A stretch of 64,000 nucleotides of DNA from Lentinula raphanica. Its lineage: Eukaryota; Basidiomycota; Agaricomycetes; Agaricales; Omphalotaceae. Position numbers and translations under genes: made by a program. The notes beneath the pieces were generated by a model. The model did no database searches and was not told the origin of the DNA. It saw only the letters and a program-made list of their open reading frames with translations. The stretch lies in the NCBI GenBank assembly GCA_027919835.1, contig JANVFP010000043.1:310001-374000 (forward strand). Reading direction: 5' to 3'. Shown here piece by piece: positions 33,930-45,798 of this stretch; positions within the stretch are counted from its first letter, which is position 1; every line of letters starts with the position of its first letter.

Positions 33930-36900
33930 CTGTACTTGGATGTACAGAGGCAACGGTCACCTGACTGTCACGGTCCCCACCTTTGGCGACGAGGCCAGTT
34001 TGGACCGTGACGGCGCAACTTTTTGGCAACAGAGCCACCTCGGGTGTCCATTGTTAGGTATACTTATTAGGTCGAGAGCTACTTAGATACACAACAATAA
34101 GATTTGTTCAGCCTCAGGATCGGAGGGTTCAAGCTTCATTCAGAGCTCTTGATTCTTCACTGTCGCCTTCTCAATGTCTCCATCACTCAAACAACATTTA
34201 GTGAATCGCCTTGATCAGCTTCACTCTCTCTTAAAAAATCTACCATGTCAGCTTCCTTTGGATCCACCAGCTACAGGGTCATCGTACCATTTTGTTTTAC
34301 CAGCCGAGGACATTGACGAACGAGGAATATTCGGTGCTGTTTCTAGACGCCTGGAGATCTGTCTAGGTCAAACGAGAAGTGGACTGATTTGCTATAGGGA
34401 AAGGGGAGAACGCCTGGAAAGCATGGTAGACATGTTGAAGGGTGCCGTAGAGCAGATGACTGATGGTGACAGAAAAGCTTTCGACGAAGCATGGCTAGAA
34501 AGGCTTATCACATCAGCGACGGATATGGGAGCAAGAGTACCAAAGCGGACACAGGATGATACCACAGACTCCGAAAAGCCTGCGGCAAAAAAAGCTAAAT
34601 CGACACATGTCATCATTACCTTGGACTCAGACACAAGTGGTGACAAGTCCACCTCAGTGCCAACTGCTTTCTCCTCTTCCTCCTCTTCCATTTCATCCAC
34701 TCCCGCTACAATATCAGCTTCGTGGCCAGCAAAGGCTCTTCCAGCTCCAAAGTTGAAACAAGCAAAGCTGTCTTTTATGAAAGACACACGGACTGAAGAA
34801 GAAAAACAAGCAGACCGTCAACGCAGGATTCAGAGAGACATTGAATTACAAGCTGAGAGGGAGGCTAAAGCAGCAGCTGAGAAGAAGGAGAAGAAGGATC
34901 ATGAACAAGAGCTAGCGCGAAATCGTCAGCAACGCCGCCGTCAGAAACTGCGCGATGCTCAAGACACCTCACAGGACAACTCTGATTCAGATGCAGATGA
35001 TAACGAACCTAATCAAGCTCAAGAGGCAGCTAGCTCGGACCCCATCATGACTCAAGCTGACCTTGCTACCATTTCTCGACCTGGCTATGAAAAATGGCGC
35101 GCGACACGGAATGGGACTCGGGTGGCAAAAAGAGGGAAAAGGCCACACGAACGAACTGGTTTCACCCATTTCTCTGGGTCGGTATTGATGCTGCAATGTC
35201 CAAAGCCAATTGGAGTTGTGAAGATGCTGTGAAGATATTACATCGTGAACATCCAGAACTCTACGCAAAACTTACCCGCGGGGTTATCTGGAAGTGGAAA
35301 ATTCAAGGCGAGAATGCATGGACAGACAAGACAAAGGCTAAAGTGGAAGAAGGTCATGGACTCGCAGGATCTGGTCGGGCTGGGGCACTTGCAAAATATC
35401 CAGGTCTTGTTCAACAGATAAAGGATACTCTCCAGGTATGACTCACACTGTACACAGATCGACAAAAGATGCTGATAATGAATCAAAAAGGGCCTTCGTA
35501 CCACCGGACTTGTCGTTAATGCTACCCTGGCACGTTCCATCATGTTAGGATTGATTCAAGAAAATCATCCTGAAATCTTGAACGAGACTTTTTGGTGTAC
35601 TGAATGGTTCGTACGAAGCTTTCTCCGCTCAGTCATGGACTGGACACCACGAACCGGTACCCGGGCTGCAGCTCATCTACCAGCTGATGCTGAAGATCTG
35701 TGCGAGCGTGCTTTCTTTAGGTTGGTCTACTGCATGAAGTGGGAGAACATCCCAGCCAAGCTTGTCATCAACATGGATCAGCAAGGGATCTATGTGTTGC
35801 TGAATAGCACGAAAACCTTTCATGCAAAAGGCGATCGTCAAGTCGATATCATAGGCAAAGAGGAAAAATGTGCCTTTACCATTCTAGTCGCTAGTACTGC
35901 CGCCGGTGATTTTCTCCCGATCCAATCTGTATGGGCTGGGAAAACTGCCAACTCTCTTCCAAAGCATTCAGCAGCAGGAATGGATCGAGCACTTGCGGAA
36001 GGTTTTCATTTCGCTGCAGCGGCAAGTGAAAAGAGCCCCCGCAGCCACTTCAGTACGCTCAAGACTATGAAGGAATGGATTGAGAATATATTGGACCCCT
36101 ACATCAAGTCTGTGATTGCTTCAGATCCCGCACTCGATGACGATCAAAAAGCAATTCTTTACATTGACGTTTACCCAGTTCACACCAGCAAACTCTTTCG
36201 TGAATTCGTCTTAACTGATTATCCCAATATAATCCTCATCTTTGTTCCGGCCAACTGTACAGGGAAATATCAACCTGCTGATGTTGGTATTCAACGCCCT
36301 TTGAAGCATCATATCAAGGCCGTTCTCTTTGATTGGTTGGCTGGTGTTCATCGTGAGCAGCTAGCTGCCAGAGCAAAGCCAGAAGAGATTCAAATCACTT
36401 CATCTTTACCAAAGCTCCGGGACGCCTCGGTAGCTCCACTCATCGAGGCATATCAATTCATGAAGACTTTTGAGGGAAAGAGATTGATCTTGAAGGTTTT
36501 TCTTTCAGTCATACCCGTTCCTTTTGAGAAGCTAATTTTTTTGCTCATTAGGCATGGGAGCAGTGTACAGCTAAGGGATACAATCTTTCGGAAGCCTGCC
36601 TAACGAGCAAAGACACCATACGGGCTCTCAACTCCTACCTGCGCAATGATCCTACACTTCACGATGAGATTCGGGCCCGATGTGGTCAAGTCCTTGGTCT
36701 TGCTGATGAATCTGCAATCGAAATGAATACGCACAGGGATGCAGAATTTCATGATGATCTTGATGTTCCTTTTGAGGATGTAGTTGCAGACACATTCCGG
36801 GAAAACCGAACACAAGAACATGAACATGTGAATGGGTTAGTGAGCGCTACAGAGGGAGAGGATATCTGGTCTTATGACGATGATGGAAATTTGTGGTCGC

Positions 36901-37109
36901 AGACGGACTCATTGCCTGTAGCTTGATCAAAAGCATAGAATAGATTTTTTTGATGATTTCCAAGAATTTTTGTGGTTATTTTAATGACTTTCTATGTCAC
37001 AGTCCCAACCTGAGCAACCGACTCTGTATTTACCGTAACGTCACGGTATTCTGGCAACGCAACCAAGCTGCCATGACTGTAACCATTGCCTCTGTACATC
37101 CAAGTACAG
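33930..37109 (+). mobile_element. Pogo-like DDE transposon, near full length, TA duplication
   Basis: 3,180 bp bounded by inverted repeats beginning CTGTACTTGGATGTACAGAG, about 28 bp with one mismatch. Both ends sit next to TA (33928-33929 and 37110-37111). The second copy of the surrounding repeat at 54.1 kb lacks the element and has a single TA at the same point (AAGCAGTACATTTTC). A TA duplication with a DDE_1-type transposase is typical of the Tc1/mariner-pogo group. The element carries one transposase gene. Confidence 0.9.
34174..36926 (+). CDS. DDE_1-type (pogo/Tigger-like) transposase, frame disrupted
   Basis: Transposase that would bind the element ends and cut and paste it. The N-terminal part (34174 to about 35130) is charged, with a coiled segment rich in Glu/Lys/Arg/Ala. 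Near 35120-35140 (an A-rich run) the frame must shift by one base to reach NWFHPFLWVGIDAAMS and the helix-turn-helix-like region. An intron at 35436-35490 leads to the catalytic domain: INMDQQG (first Asp), ILYIDVYPVH (second) and QPADVGIQRPLKHHIK (third). A last intron near 36504-36552 joins LILK to AWEQCTAKG. It ends NLWSQTDSLPVA. Without correction of the shift, or an unseen splice, the protein is not complete, so this copy is probably inactive. Confidence 0.85.
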
Positions 37110-37111
37110 TA

Positions 37112-37440
37112 CATTTTCAAAAAAAAACCCAAAAATTCATAAAAAATTTTAAAAAAATTCTAAAAAAGCCAGATTAGGTCAGATCAGGGTATGTAAGCAA
37201 ATGACCTCATATGGTAAAAAATAATGTGGGCTTAATCTAGGTGCTAAAAATAGCCAAAAAAATCACTCAAAATGCTAAAACTATTTAGAAACAGTATACA
37301 GCCTATTGCAGGTATGGGGATATCGAAATTATCTAAAAAAAGGAAAATTTTGATCATGATGTCATCTTGTAGCAAAAAATCTGAAAAAAAACAAAAACAT
37401 AGTCAAAAAATCCAGGGATGCCTCATTGGCCCTGAAAATG
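37112..37440. repeat. Right part of the split dispersed repeat
   Basis: Matches 54121-54460 (CATTTTCAAAAAAA, GCCAGATTAGGTCAGATCAG, GCAAATGACCTCATATG, TGCCTCATTG). A reverse-complement piece of the same repeat is at 41345-41470. A-rich, no coding capacity. Confidence 0.75.
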
Positions 37441-39040
37441 CAAAATAAAATAAAAAATACATGTGTTGTTGTTGTTGGAGACTTGATTAGTATTACAGAA
37501 GCATTCAGAGGGGACCAGAGTTAGAGAACAGAACCAAAGCTAGAATTAACAAGAATAACCGAACTGGGGTTCGGGTACAAAATACCTACAGTTTATATAG
37601 TATTTTGGTAGGTATAGATATATATGGTAAGTAATATAAATAAATGTTGGCTTGAGGACGTGTCACCACAATGATAATTGTGATGACACGTCCCAGTGCC
37701 GGGATGTGTAAGCGCGTTGTTAGTGTATAACAACAACGCGTTATGAATATCAATGACTCAAATCGACTCGAATTGGCGTGAATACGCATTGATCCCGCCA
37801 TTAATGAGTGTCAAAGTAACAGGAAAGAATAATAAGAAAAGGTTATAAGGCACCAGACAAGGAGCCATCATGACTTAGCTTGACTCATCTGGGCCAGGTA
37901 ATTGTGTACAAACCATGCAAAGGTCTGGTAAAACACATATGAGCTCCGAAAGGTCTGTGGGAAGGTTAGACGAAATGTCAAGAGGCTGAACGACATGTAT
38001 GCGAGCTGGAGGTAGTAGGAGTTGGGTGTAGAAGGGTAATTAAATACTAAGAAGGAATGCCGAGGCACCCTCGTCGTCTGAAGTGATCAAACGAGGTAAA
38101 AGGAGCCGGAGGATGACAATAGGGAGTTGACTGTATGCTGAATGACATGTATACCAGCCGTGGATGACAAGGATGAGGTGTGGAAGGTTAGGCGGCACAG
38201 GAGAAGGTGCTGAGGTGTCTGTTGCAATTAGAGTTGACTGAACACACTGGGAGAATGCCGAAGATGACGAAAACGAAATGACAAATGGAGAGGCAGAAGA
38301 AAGAGGCCGATGACGATGATGACAAGGTGGAACCAAAGGTGTAACACAAAAGAAGGGTTGCCAGGCATGTATCACTATTGTAGATGACTAAGCGGAGCGT
38401 TACCAGGCCAAGGATGATGAAGACAGGATGAGGAAGTGCCGAACGGAAATGGGGAGACAACGTCATCGTTGACATGGCGGTACCGTGAGATTAGCACGAA
38501 AAGGCAGGGCCAAAGGTTAACTGGGTGTCCAAGGTTCGGGAAACACTTGAAAGGAGTTATATATCGTTAACGTGAGTTGACGATAGCCCTATCGTGGTGG
38601 CGGCAACTCATTAGTGTGAAAGTAATCCGTTCATTGAACGGATTACACACCAGTAATAGTTACTGGCTAACAGACCATGTCCTCGCAGTCTCCAGCCCTC
38701 TATGTTCATCCTAGTCCATCCTGTATCCCTCTAGATTCGTCTTGTAGTCCCGATGGTCCTGTCGTGTTGAGGAACGATGTGGTAGTCGAGGAAATGAAGG
38801 GCGAAGAAGAAGAGAAACTGTGGGAAAAAGAGAAGGGCAGCGCTTTCATGTTCAGATGCCGAGATGCCAAATAAGCGCCAGCTTGGCGTGGGCTTGGCCA
38901 ACAATAAAAGGGGCTTGTAGGACTTGTTTAGGCCCAAATAAATGATGGAAAAATATGGAAAAATACCAGAAAATTAGGGAAAATTCAGAGGTATAGGGTG
39001 GATGCTTGTGAGGATGCTGGAGCACATGTTATGCTTCATA
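37441..39040. repeat. LTR-like dispersed repeat, first copy
   Basis: Two blocks recur elsewhere. 37605-37720 (AATGTTGGCTTGAGGACGTG, CGTCCCAGTGCCG) resembles 60460-60570. 38610-39040 (CCGTTCATTGAACGGATTAC palindrome, GACCATGTCCTCGCAGTCTC, GATGCCAAATAAGCGCCA, AAATACCAGAAAA) is seen in reverse complement at about 59640-60075. The direction and clustering suggest an old LTR-type element, but exact ends and target duplications could not be set. Open frames here are short and not convincing. Confidence 0.5.
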
Positions 39041-39043
39041 ACA

Positions 39044-39625
39044 CTAACACAGTTGACAATGAATACTCAAAATAGTTTTATCAGTCACTATACTTAACAC
39101 CCTTAACAGTCAAAAAATTAGAACAATATTACTTGATATACATAACACACTCATTGTTATACTATAACACACTTATAACAATGAGTTTTGAGCACTTATT
39201 TGGTGTTTTTGAGTCAAAATTCATTACTAGCACACTCAATAATTTTGTGTGGGCTCTATATTGTACTACATGAACATATGCATTGGCATTTACATAAAAC
39301 ACTGTTATATCACAAAAGATCACAATATAGCAAGCCCCACAGGCTGTATTTTCGAGTTCTCCGAATTGTATCTAGAGGAATATGATTCTTGACACAATAT
39401 AGAGCCCACACAAAAATTATTGAGTGTGCTATTAATGAATTTCAACTCAAAAACACCAAATAAATGCCCATAAGCACCCCAAACTTGTTGTTATAAGTGT
39501 GTTATAGTATAACAATGAGTGTGTTATATATACCAAGTAATATTGTTCCAACTTTTTGACTGTTAAGGGTGTTAAGTATAGTGTCTGATAACACTGTTTT
39601 GAGTATTCATTGTCAACTGTGTTAG
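39044..39625. repeat. Fold-back repeat with about 225-bp arms
   Basis: The left arm starts CTAACACAGTTGACAATGAA and the right arm ends with its reverse complement at 39601-39625. The arms include TTGATATACATAACACACTC and the GTGTGGGCTCTATATTGT inner edge. The loop of about 125 bp is also found at 52250-52380 in reverse complement and 52655-52730 directly, so the family has another copy there. Confidence 0.75.
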
Positions 39626-39766
39626 ATATAATACATATCACTACTGTTCCAATTTTAGTATGTTAGGTGTAATAAGTACCATGTGTACTGAACATATTTA
39701 GTAATTCAAATTGTTCTGAGTGTTCAAGGGTATTAGGTGTGCTAAAAATATCATGTACATTATATT

Positions 39767-41230
39767 GAAATCCAAGCCCGCACCAATATTTGTAATCATT
39801 ACGTTATTAATGTCATTCTTTTTACTCATCTTTTGGTAATGCCTCTTATGTCATTTACTTTAAGCGCCTGCGCGCTGCGCGCGCCGCCCTGCACGTGCTT
39901 CCGCGCTCGTGTTTTGATTTGTTGATTAGAAAATTTAATTTTCTCTCTCTTTGGAACCACAACAGCGCAACAAACGCGTCGAAATTGCGCCAATGATCCA
40001 GGTAAGTAACTCTTGTCTACATATTGGGCATAGCTCTGGGTGTGAAAAGGGGTGCTTGAACCTAGCAGGTGCAGGATCAATGATTCTGCCCCGAAGGATC
40101 TAACTGCACTGCTAGAGGCAATGCACTCATTTCCATGCCCTAGATCATGATTCACAGCCTGGCATCTAATTCAGCATACACCATGGCAAAACGAGACGAA
40201 ATGAGGGCTGGCACGATGAGGCTTGAACCACGACAAACCACAAAGAAATGAGGACCGCAATGACTCGATGAGGATTGCAACGCGACGAGGGCTGCAAAAC
40301 AAGACAACGACCGCAACAAGACAACGACTGCAACAAGCTAATGACCGCAATGAGCCAACGACCGAAATGCGACAACGACCGAAATGCGACAACGAACGAA
40401 ATGCAACAACGACCGAAATGCGACAACGACCGCAATGAGACGAGGACCACAACGGGGCAAGACAAGACGATGACCATGAGACAAACGAGGAACAAGGGGT
40501 GAGGGATGAGATGAAGCTTGCATTGAGGTGTGTTCCGTTTTTCCTCTTTTGTTTCATTCAGGCCCCTCACCACAAGCTACATACACCCACCAGACCATGT
40601 CAAACTATGTCCATATGGCACCCACAACTCTGGGGTGGTGCACATGAATACAGATGATTTGGCCCTCTCCCTCAAACCCCTCCTTGTCAAGACATCCCAT
40701 CTGATTCCATGTTCTCACCAGAAATTTTGCACTCATGCACCGCAGATGAACCATGGACCAAGTTAGCGTACTATAGACAAAAATAATTACAATTTTACAT
40801 GCAGGCACCCTTGGTACTAAAGTATGTAGATAGCCAATTATCGAAGCAAAACTTGAATAGACTATAGTTATACAAATGAAGCACTGCGTTATTGAATGGA
40901 TAGCAGTGAAGGTGAGGACTCTGTCAGTGGCAAATGACTCAAGTCTCAAAGTGCACAGTGAACAAGGAAATTGGTAGTACAAAGAGTGTTGCAAGTTCAC
41001 ATAAGGAGTGGTACTGGTTCTATTGATGAGAGAGGTCTCTTTCCAAGCATATCGCTCACGGATGTTTGAACGGGGCGCGATGGGGAGCGCAGTGGGGCGG
41101 GAGCGGTGATAACAGAACTCCGCTCTGCTAAGCGCTCGGGCGCTAATGCTCATCACGTAGCGTTGATGACAGCACATTTTGTCATCTGCATTACGTTTGC
41201 TTACAAATTTTGGTGCGGGCTTCGTTTGCC
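39767..41230. mobile_element. hAT-like non-autonomous element with 8-bp target duplication
   Basis: 1,464 bp with imperfect inverted ends (GAAATCCAAGCCCGCACCAA on the left; the right end reverse complement is GGCAAACGAAGCCCGCACCA). ATTATATT flanks both sides (39759-39766 and 41231-41238). The related repeat near 54.62 kb, read in reverse complement, runs straight through with a single ATCATATT and no element. An 8-bp duplication is the hAT signature. No transposase is visible; subterminal parts are GC-rich, and the middle holds a 17-bp tandem repeat. A 190-codon minus-strand open frame at 40605-41177 does not look like a real protein. Confidence 0.75.
40240..40445. repeat. 17-bp tandem minisatellite
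   Basis: The unit GACAACGACCGAAATGC repeats with a 17-bp step (unit ends at 40370, 40387, 40404, 40421) and more degenerate copies on both sides. Because 17 is not a multiple of 3, all frames on both strands cycle, which explains the overlapping Arg/Ser-rich open frames here. Confidence 0.85.
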
Positions 41231-41344
41231 ATTATATTTACTCAATGTTGTCAGTTTGATATGATTCTTGAATGATATAAGCTATTCTGAGTGTTTGAGG
41301 GTGCTAGGGGTGCTAAAAATAGTATATACATTATATATATAATG

Positions 41345-41470
41345 AGGCATCCCTGGATTTTTTGACTATTTTTTTTTTTTTGATTTTTTTTCGGATTTTT
41401 TGCTACAAGATAGAGCCCACATCATTTTTACCATATGAGGTCATTTGCTTACATACCCTGATCTGACCTA
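41345..41470. repeat. Inverted fragment of the split dispersed repeat
   Basis: Reverse complement of 37183-37440: TGAGGCATCCCTGGATTTTT, GCTACAAGAT, CATATGAGGTCATTTGCTTA and AGGGTATG-type blocks in reverse order. It abuts the 5' end of the Plavaka fragment. Confidence 0.7.
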
Positions 41471-42032
41471 CTCAGTGTATACAGACACTCTATGGGAATC
41501 CAGACCACGCTCAATATCTGTGCTTCACTCCTGAATGACAAGGCTATGCAGATGCAGACAAGACAATATGCCTGTATCATGATTTCAACACTGGGAAGTG
41601 GTGGTGGGACACTCAGGTATGTTACTGTATCAGTTATCTCATTATCGCATACCTACTCAATGCTTCCATATAAAAACCAGTAGAAGCCAACAAACCAGGT
41701 GCGACTATCATTCCTGTCATCCTTTCCAGTGACAAAACTCAGATCACTCTCTTTCGAAACAAATCTGCATACCCAGTCTATTTCACAATTGGTAATTTAC
41801 TGAAGGAAATCTGCCAGAAACTATCTCAACAAAGCCAAATCCTTCTTGCATATCTACCAACCTTGTGTCTCGAACATATTACTAGTCAAACAACTTAACA
41901 GCGGTCAGTCACAAATTTGTTTCATGCATGTATGAAATATCTTGTGGCTCCACTCAAGCAAGCAGGCCTCGAGGGTATTGTTATGGAGAGTAGAGATGGC
42001 ATAAAACACCGCGTACATCCTATCCTTGCTTC

Positions 42033-43758
42033 TGTTATATTCATGCCTCTGACTCTGATCTGATTCCGATCTGATTCCGATCCAGACCCCTCCCTAATCC
42101 CCTCACACTCATTTTATGTTTGTTATTTCTACTCCGATGGCTTTTATAGCTCCGACTCCAGAGCTTGTACTTAATGTTTGCTTGTTTATTAGTGTATAAC
42201 TCCGATCCGATTTGGAGACACAGCCACAGTCCTTATTGTCTTTATGCTTATCACTCTTATTGTCTGTTATTTTACAATAACTACATTCATTCTTTTGTTA
42301 TGACTTTACAATAGTTATTGTTAATTACTTGACAGCCTCGGAACTTGATTACTCCGAGACTGGTATATAAGCCTTAGTAGTTTGAACTGTAGGCTCAACC
42401 TCGAAATCGACTTGGGTACGACCTAGTTACCTCTGGTACTAGTTTCAGTCCTATCTAGTACAACCTCTGCCTTCACGTCTAGTCCGTTCGACTCTCTGTT
42501 TAGTCTGACTCCAACTCCAAATCCAACTTTCCCATGGTCCGACGGTCCTATTGGATCCTTACATTTGTCACCTACCCTCTGTAAAGTGTTGGTTGCAACA
42601 CTGATCATGGATCTAAAACTGAATCACCAGAAAGTAAATTATCCTGGGGTTATCACCAAGAATGGCTTCTAGAAATCTATAAATCTATTACACAGACCTT
42701 TGCTGGAATATTACGTCAGCAAAGTATCAAAAAGGTGTGGCTACGTTGTCTGGGATGGACATCAGACAGGTAATCACAATTGTTGCACAGCTGGGTTGGA
42801 CATCAGACAGTGAACAAACAGCAATCACAAAGCTGAGTTGGACGTCAGTCAATGGATTGGATATATATGGTCTTGCTGGATTGGACATTAGACAAGAGAG
42901 AAGTAGTGACCACAAGGCTGGATTGGACGTCAGTCAATGTGATCAAGAGTATATGCTTGCTGGGATGGACTTCAGACAAGAGAGAACAACAAGTGCAGTC
43001 ACAGGAGTTGACACAGAATCAGATAGGTGAGGTAACAAAATAACTAGTCTGGAGTACAGGTAGGTATCTCATGGCCTTTATATACTGTGTAAACTAAATA
43101 AAAGATGAGGCCACAATAATCAAATGGTGCCAGTATAATCAAATAAGGTCACAATAATTAAATGTGCCCATAATAATTGAATGAGGCCATAATAATTAGA
43201 TGAGGCCACTGGGTATTTTATATTTAAAGAATCAGGTCATGAAATAATGAAAGAAGATCAGACCAGCATCATTTAAGTATGATCATACCATTTCACAGAA
43301 GTGACACCACTAATTATTAAATTCCGGAGTCCCCTATAGCATGGGAAAATACGCCGGAAATAGTGCATTTTACGCTGGAGTTTAGGCAGGCATATGCTTG
43401 AGAGTTATTTTCAATATTTTCATGTTTTCTTGTAATTGTTATCAAGGGATTTGCTTGAAAGTAAGCCATGATTATCAGATAATCTTGATTCTTGAAGCCC
43501 CAGAAAGTGTTGGAATTTCGAGTAGAAAGTGTATGATTTGTTCTGGAACTAAGGTGAATTTGTCTGATTCCTGACACCCTCAGGGACACGCAGCAAGTAG
43601 AAGGTGTTGGTCAATAATAGCACCAAGTCCCGCAACCATCCGTAGGGTCTTGTACACTTTTTTACCTGCTCGGTACTTTTTAAGTCCAATCTCAGGACCT
43701 ACTAGGTCCGACTCTGGAATCTCCGGACCCTCCAACCCTATCTGGCATGACCCTAACA
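42033..43758 (+). mobile_element. LTR copy inserted in the Plavaka gene, itself interrupted
   Basis: Starts TGTTATATTC and ends CCCTAACA like the clean solo LTR at 45054-45798. The flanks GCTTC (42028-42032) and GTTTC (43759-43763) are a probable 5-bp duplication with one change. It shares CTCGGAACTTGATTACTCCG and GGTACGACCTAGTTACCTCT with the other copy. The copy contains an extra 996 bp. Confidence 0.8.
42580..43575. mobile_element. Insertion nested in the LTR copy
   Basis: 996 bp present here but absent from the otherwise matching LTR at 45054-45798. It is flanked by ACCCTC on both sides (42574-42579, 43576-43581). It contains irregular repeats of TTGGACATCAGACA (42750-43000) and a run of about 24-bp units around CACAATAATCAAAT (43100-43200). 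No inverted ends or coding region found; class unknown. Confidence 0.6.
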
Positions 43759-44090
43759 GTTTCTTATATAGGCAACTACCCAGAGCAAACCTTTGTTACT
43801 ACTGCCTACTATAGTGACTGCGCAACTTGTCTTGCAAGAAAAGATAAGCTCGAAGTTTACCCATGCGAGTACCCATATCGAGATATCGAAGTTGTTCTTG
43901 ATGCTGTTGGCACTATTGGAACTGACGACTGGGCTCAGAACTGTCAAAGAGTCAATGTCAAACCTGTGCAACATCCTTTCTGGGAGGACCTTCCTTACAC
44001 CAACATCTTTGCCTCAATAACGCCCGATATCCTTCATCAACTCCATCAGGGTGTCATGAAGCATCTGATCTCTTGGTTGACCACTATCTG

Positions 44091-44315
44091 CATCAGCAAA
44101 ACTGACCTGGTGCCTAGGCTGCTTAGAGATACCCCCCAAAACCTCAGCAGTTTAAAAACTTTGAATTTGCCTGGAAAAGCCTGAGCAAGCCTGAGTTTGC
44201 CTGGAAAAGCCTGGGCAAGCCTGAGTTTGTCTCAGATTTCTTTGGGTGCTTTGGGAGAGCCTAGGTTTGGGGGGGTATCTCTGGGTTACCTAGGCCAAGG
44301 GTACTTTTCCTGATG
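44091..44315. mobile_element. Fold-back MITE F (CATCAGG family) in the Plavaka gene
   Basis: 225 bp, ends CATCAGCAAAACTG and GTACTTTTCCTGATG, flanked by TG (44089-44090 and 44316-44317). Removing the element with one TG restores the transposase frame, which supports TG as the true target duplication. Confidence 0.88.
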
Positions 44316-45053
44316 TGTGGAGCCAACAAAATTAATGCTTATGTTTGTCAACTGCCGCCTAACCACAGTATATGGATATTTCACAAGGGTATTTCAACTT
44401 TATTTTGTGTGAGTGGAATGGAGCATAAGCAGATGGCATCCTTCATTCTTGGTGTCATCATGGACATTCCATCATTGACCCCCAACCAATCCAATATGTT
44501 ACTAGCAGCCACTTGTGCTCTACTGGATTTCCTCTACCTTGCATTTTATCCAATTCATAGCAGCGAGTCACTTGCCTTGCCACTAGAAAAAGCATTGGAC
44601 TCCTTTTATCAAAACCGAAATGTCTTCATTGAGCTCAAAGTCTGTGCCAATTTTAACCTGCTGAAACTCCATTTTCTCTGTCACTATGTACATGCTATCA
44701 AATACTATGGGACCACAGATAACTACAACACTGAGACAACTGAATGTCTTCATATCAATCTTGCAAAAGATGCATATCAAGCATCCAATCATAAGGACAA
44801 ATATGCGCAGATGACACATTGGCTTGAGCACCGCGAGAAGATCTTTCACCATACAAACTACATTGCATGGAGGCTTTCTAGCATGACAGTGCACTGCCAC
44901 TCCCAAGGTTCTTCTTTGACTCCGACCTCTTTCACCCCAACCTCTGCTCTTACACCCACCCTCAGTCCTCATATTGGAACACACCAGGATTTCCCAGGTG
45001 CTCAGCAAACACTGGAGGACATGAAGTGTGTGTATACACACAAGGTATCTCAG

Positions 45054-45798
45054 TGTTATATTCATACCTCCGACTCCGATCCAATTCCGATCTGATTCTG
45101 ATCCAGACCCCTCCCTAATCCCCTCACACTCATTTTATGTTTGTTATTTCTCCTCCGATGGCTTTTATAGCTCCGATGGCTCCGATAGCTCTGACTCCGG
45201 AGCTTGTACTTAATGTTTGCTTGCTTATTAGTGTGTAACTCCGATCCGATTCGGAGGCACAGCCACAGTCCTTATTGTCTTTATGCTTATCACTCTTATT
45301 GTCTTTCATTTTACAATAAGTACATTCATTCTTTTGTTATGACTTTACAATAGTTATTGTTAATTACTTGACAGCCTCGGAACTTGATTACTCCGAGACT
45401 GGTATATAAGCCTTAGTAGTTTGTACTGTAGGCTTAACCTCGAAATCGACTTGGGTACGACCTAGTTACCTCTGGTACTAGTTTCAGTCCTATCTAGTAC
45501 AACCTCTGCCTTCACGTCTAGTCCGTTCGACTCTCTGTTTAGTCCGACTCTGACTCCGACTCCGACTTTCCCATGGTCCGACGGTCCTATTGGATCCTTA
45601 CGTTCGTCACCTACCCTCAGGGACACGCAGCAAGTAGAAGGTGTTGGTCAATAACAGCACCAAGTCCCGCAACAATCCGTAGGGTCTTGTACACTTTCCT
45701 ACCTGCTCGGTACTTCCTAAGTCCGATCCCAGGACCTACTAGGTCCGACTCCGGAATCTCCGGACCCCTCCAACCCTATCTGGCACTGGACCCTAACA
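45054..45798 (+). mobile_element. Solo LTR with 5-bp target duplication
   Basis: 745 bp from TGTTATATTC to CCCTAACA, bounded by CTCAG at 45049-45053 and 45799-45803. Contains a GGTATATAAGCC TATA-like box near 45400. No internal retrotransposon region remains, so it is a solo LTR left by recombination. Excision restores the Plavaka frame (KVSQ joined to FPTVK). Confidence 0.9.

Noticed and set aside
38040..38475. Ser-rich minus-strand open frames of 95-111 codons
   Set aside because: Low-complexity translation of an LTR-like repeat, two overlapping frames, no motif.
40166..40573. Overlapping Ser/Arg-rich open frames of 128-135 codons on the minus strand and 71-75 codons on the plus strand
   Set aside because: Produced by the 17-bp tandem repeat, which cycles through all frames.
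40605..41177. 190-codon minus-strand open frame inside the hAT-like element
   Set aside because: Composition is not protein-like, it resembles no transposase, and it overlaps the subterminal non-coding region of the element.
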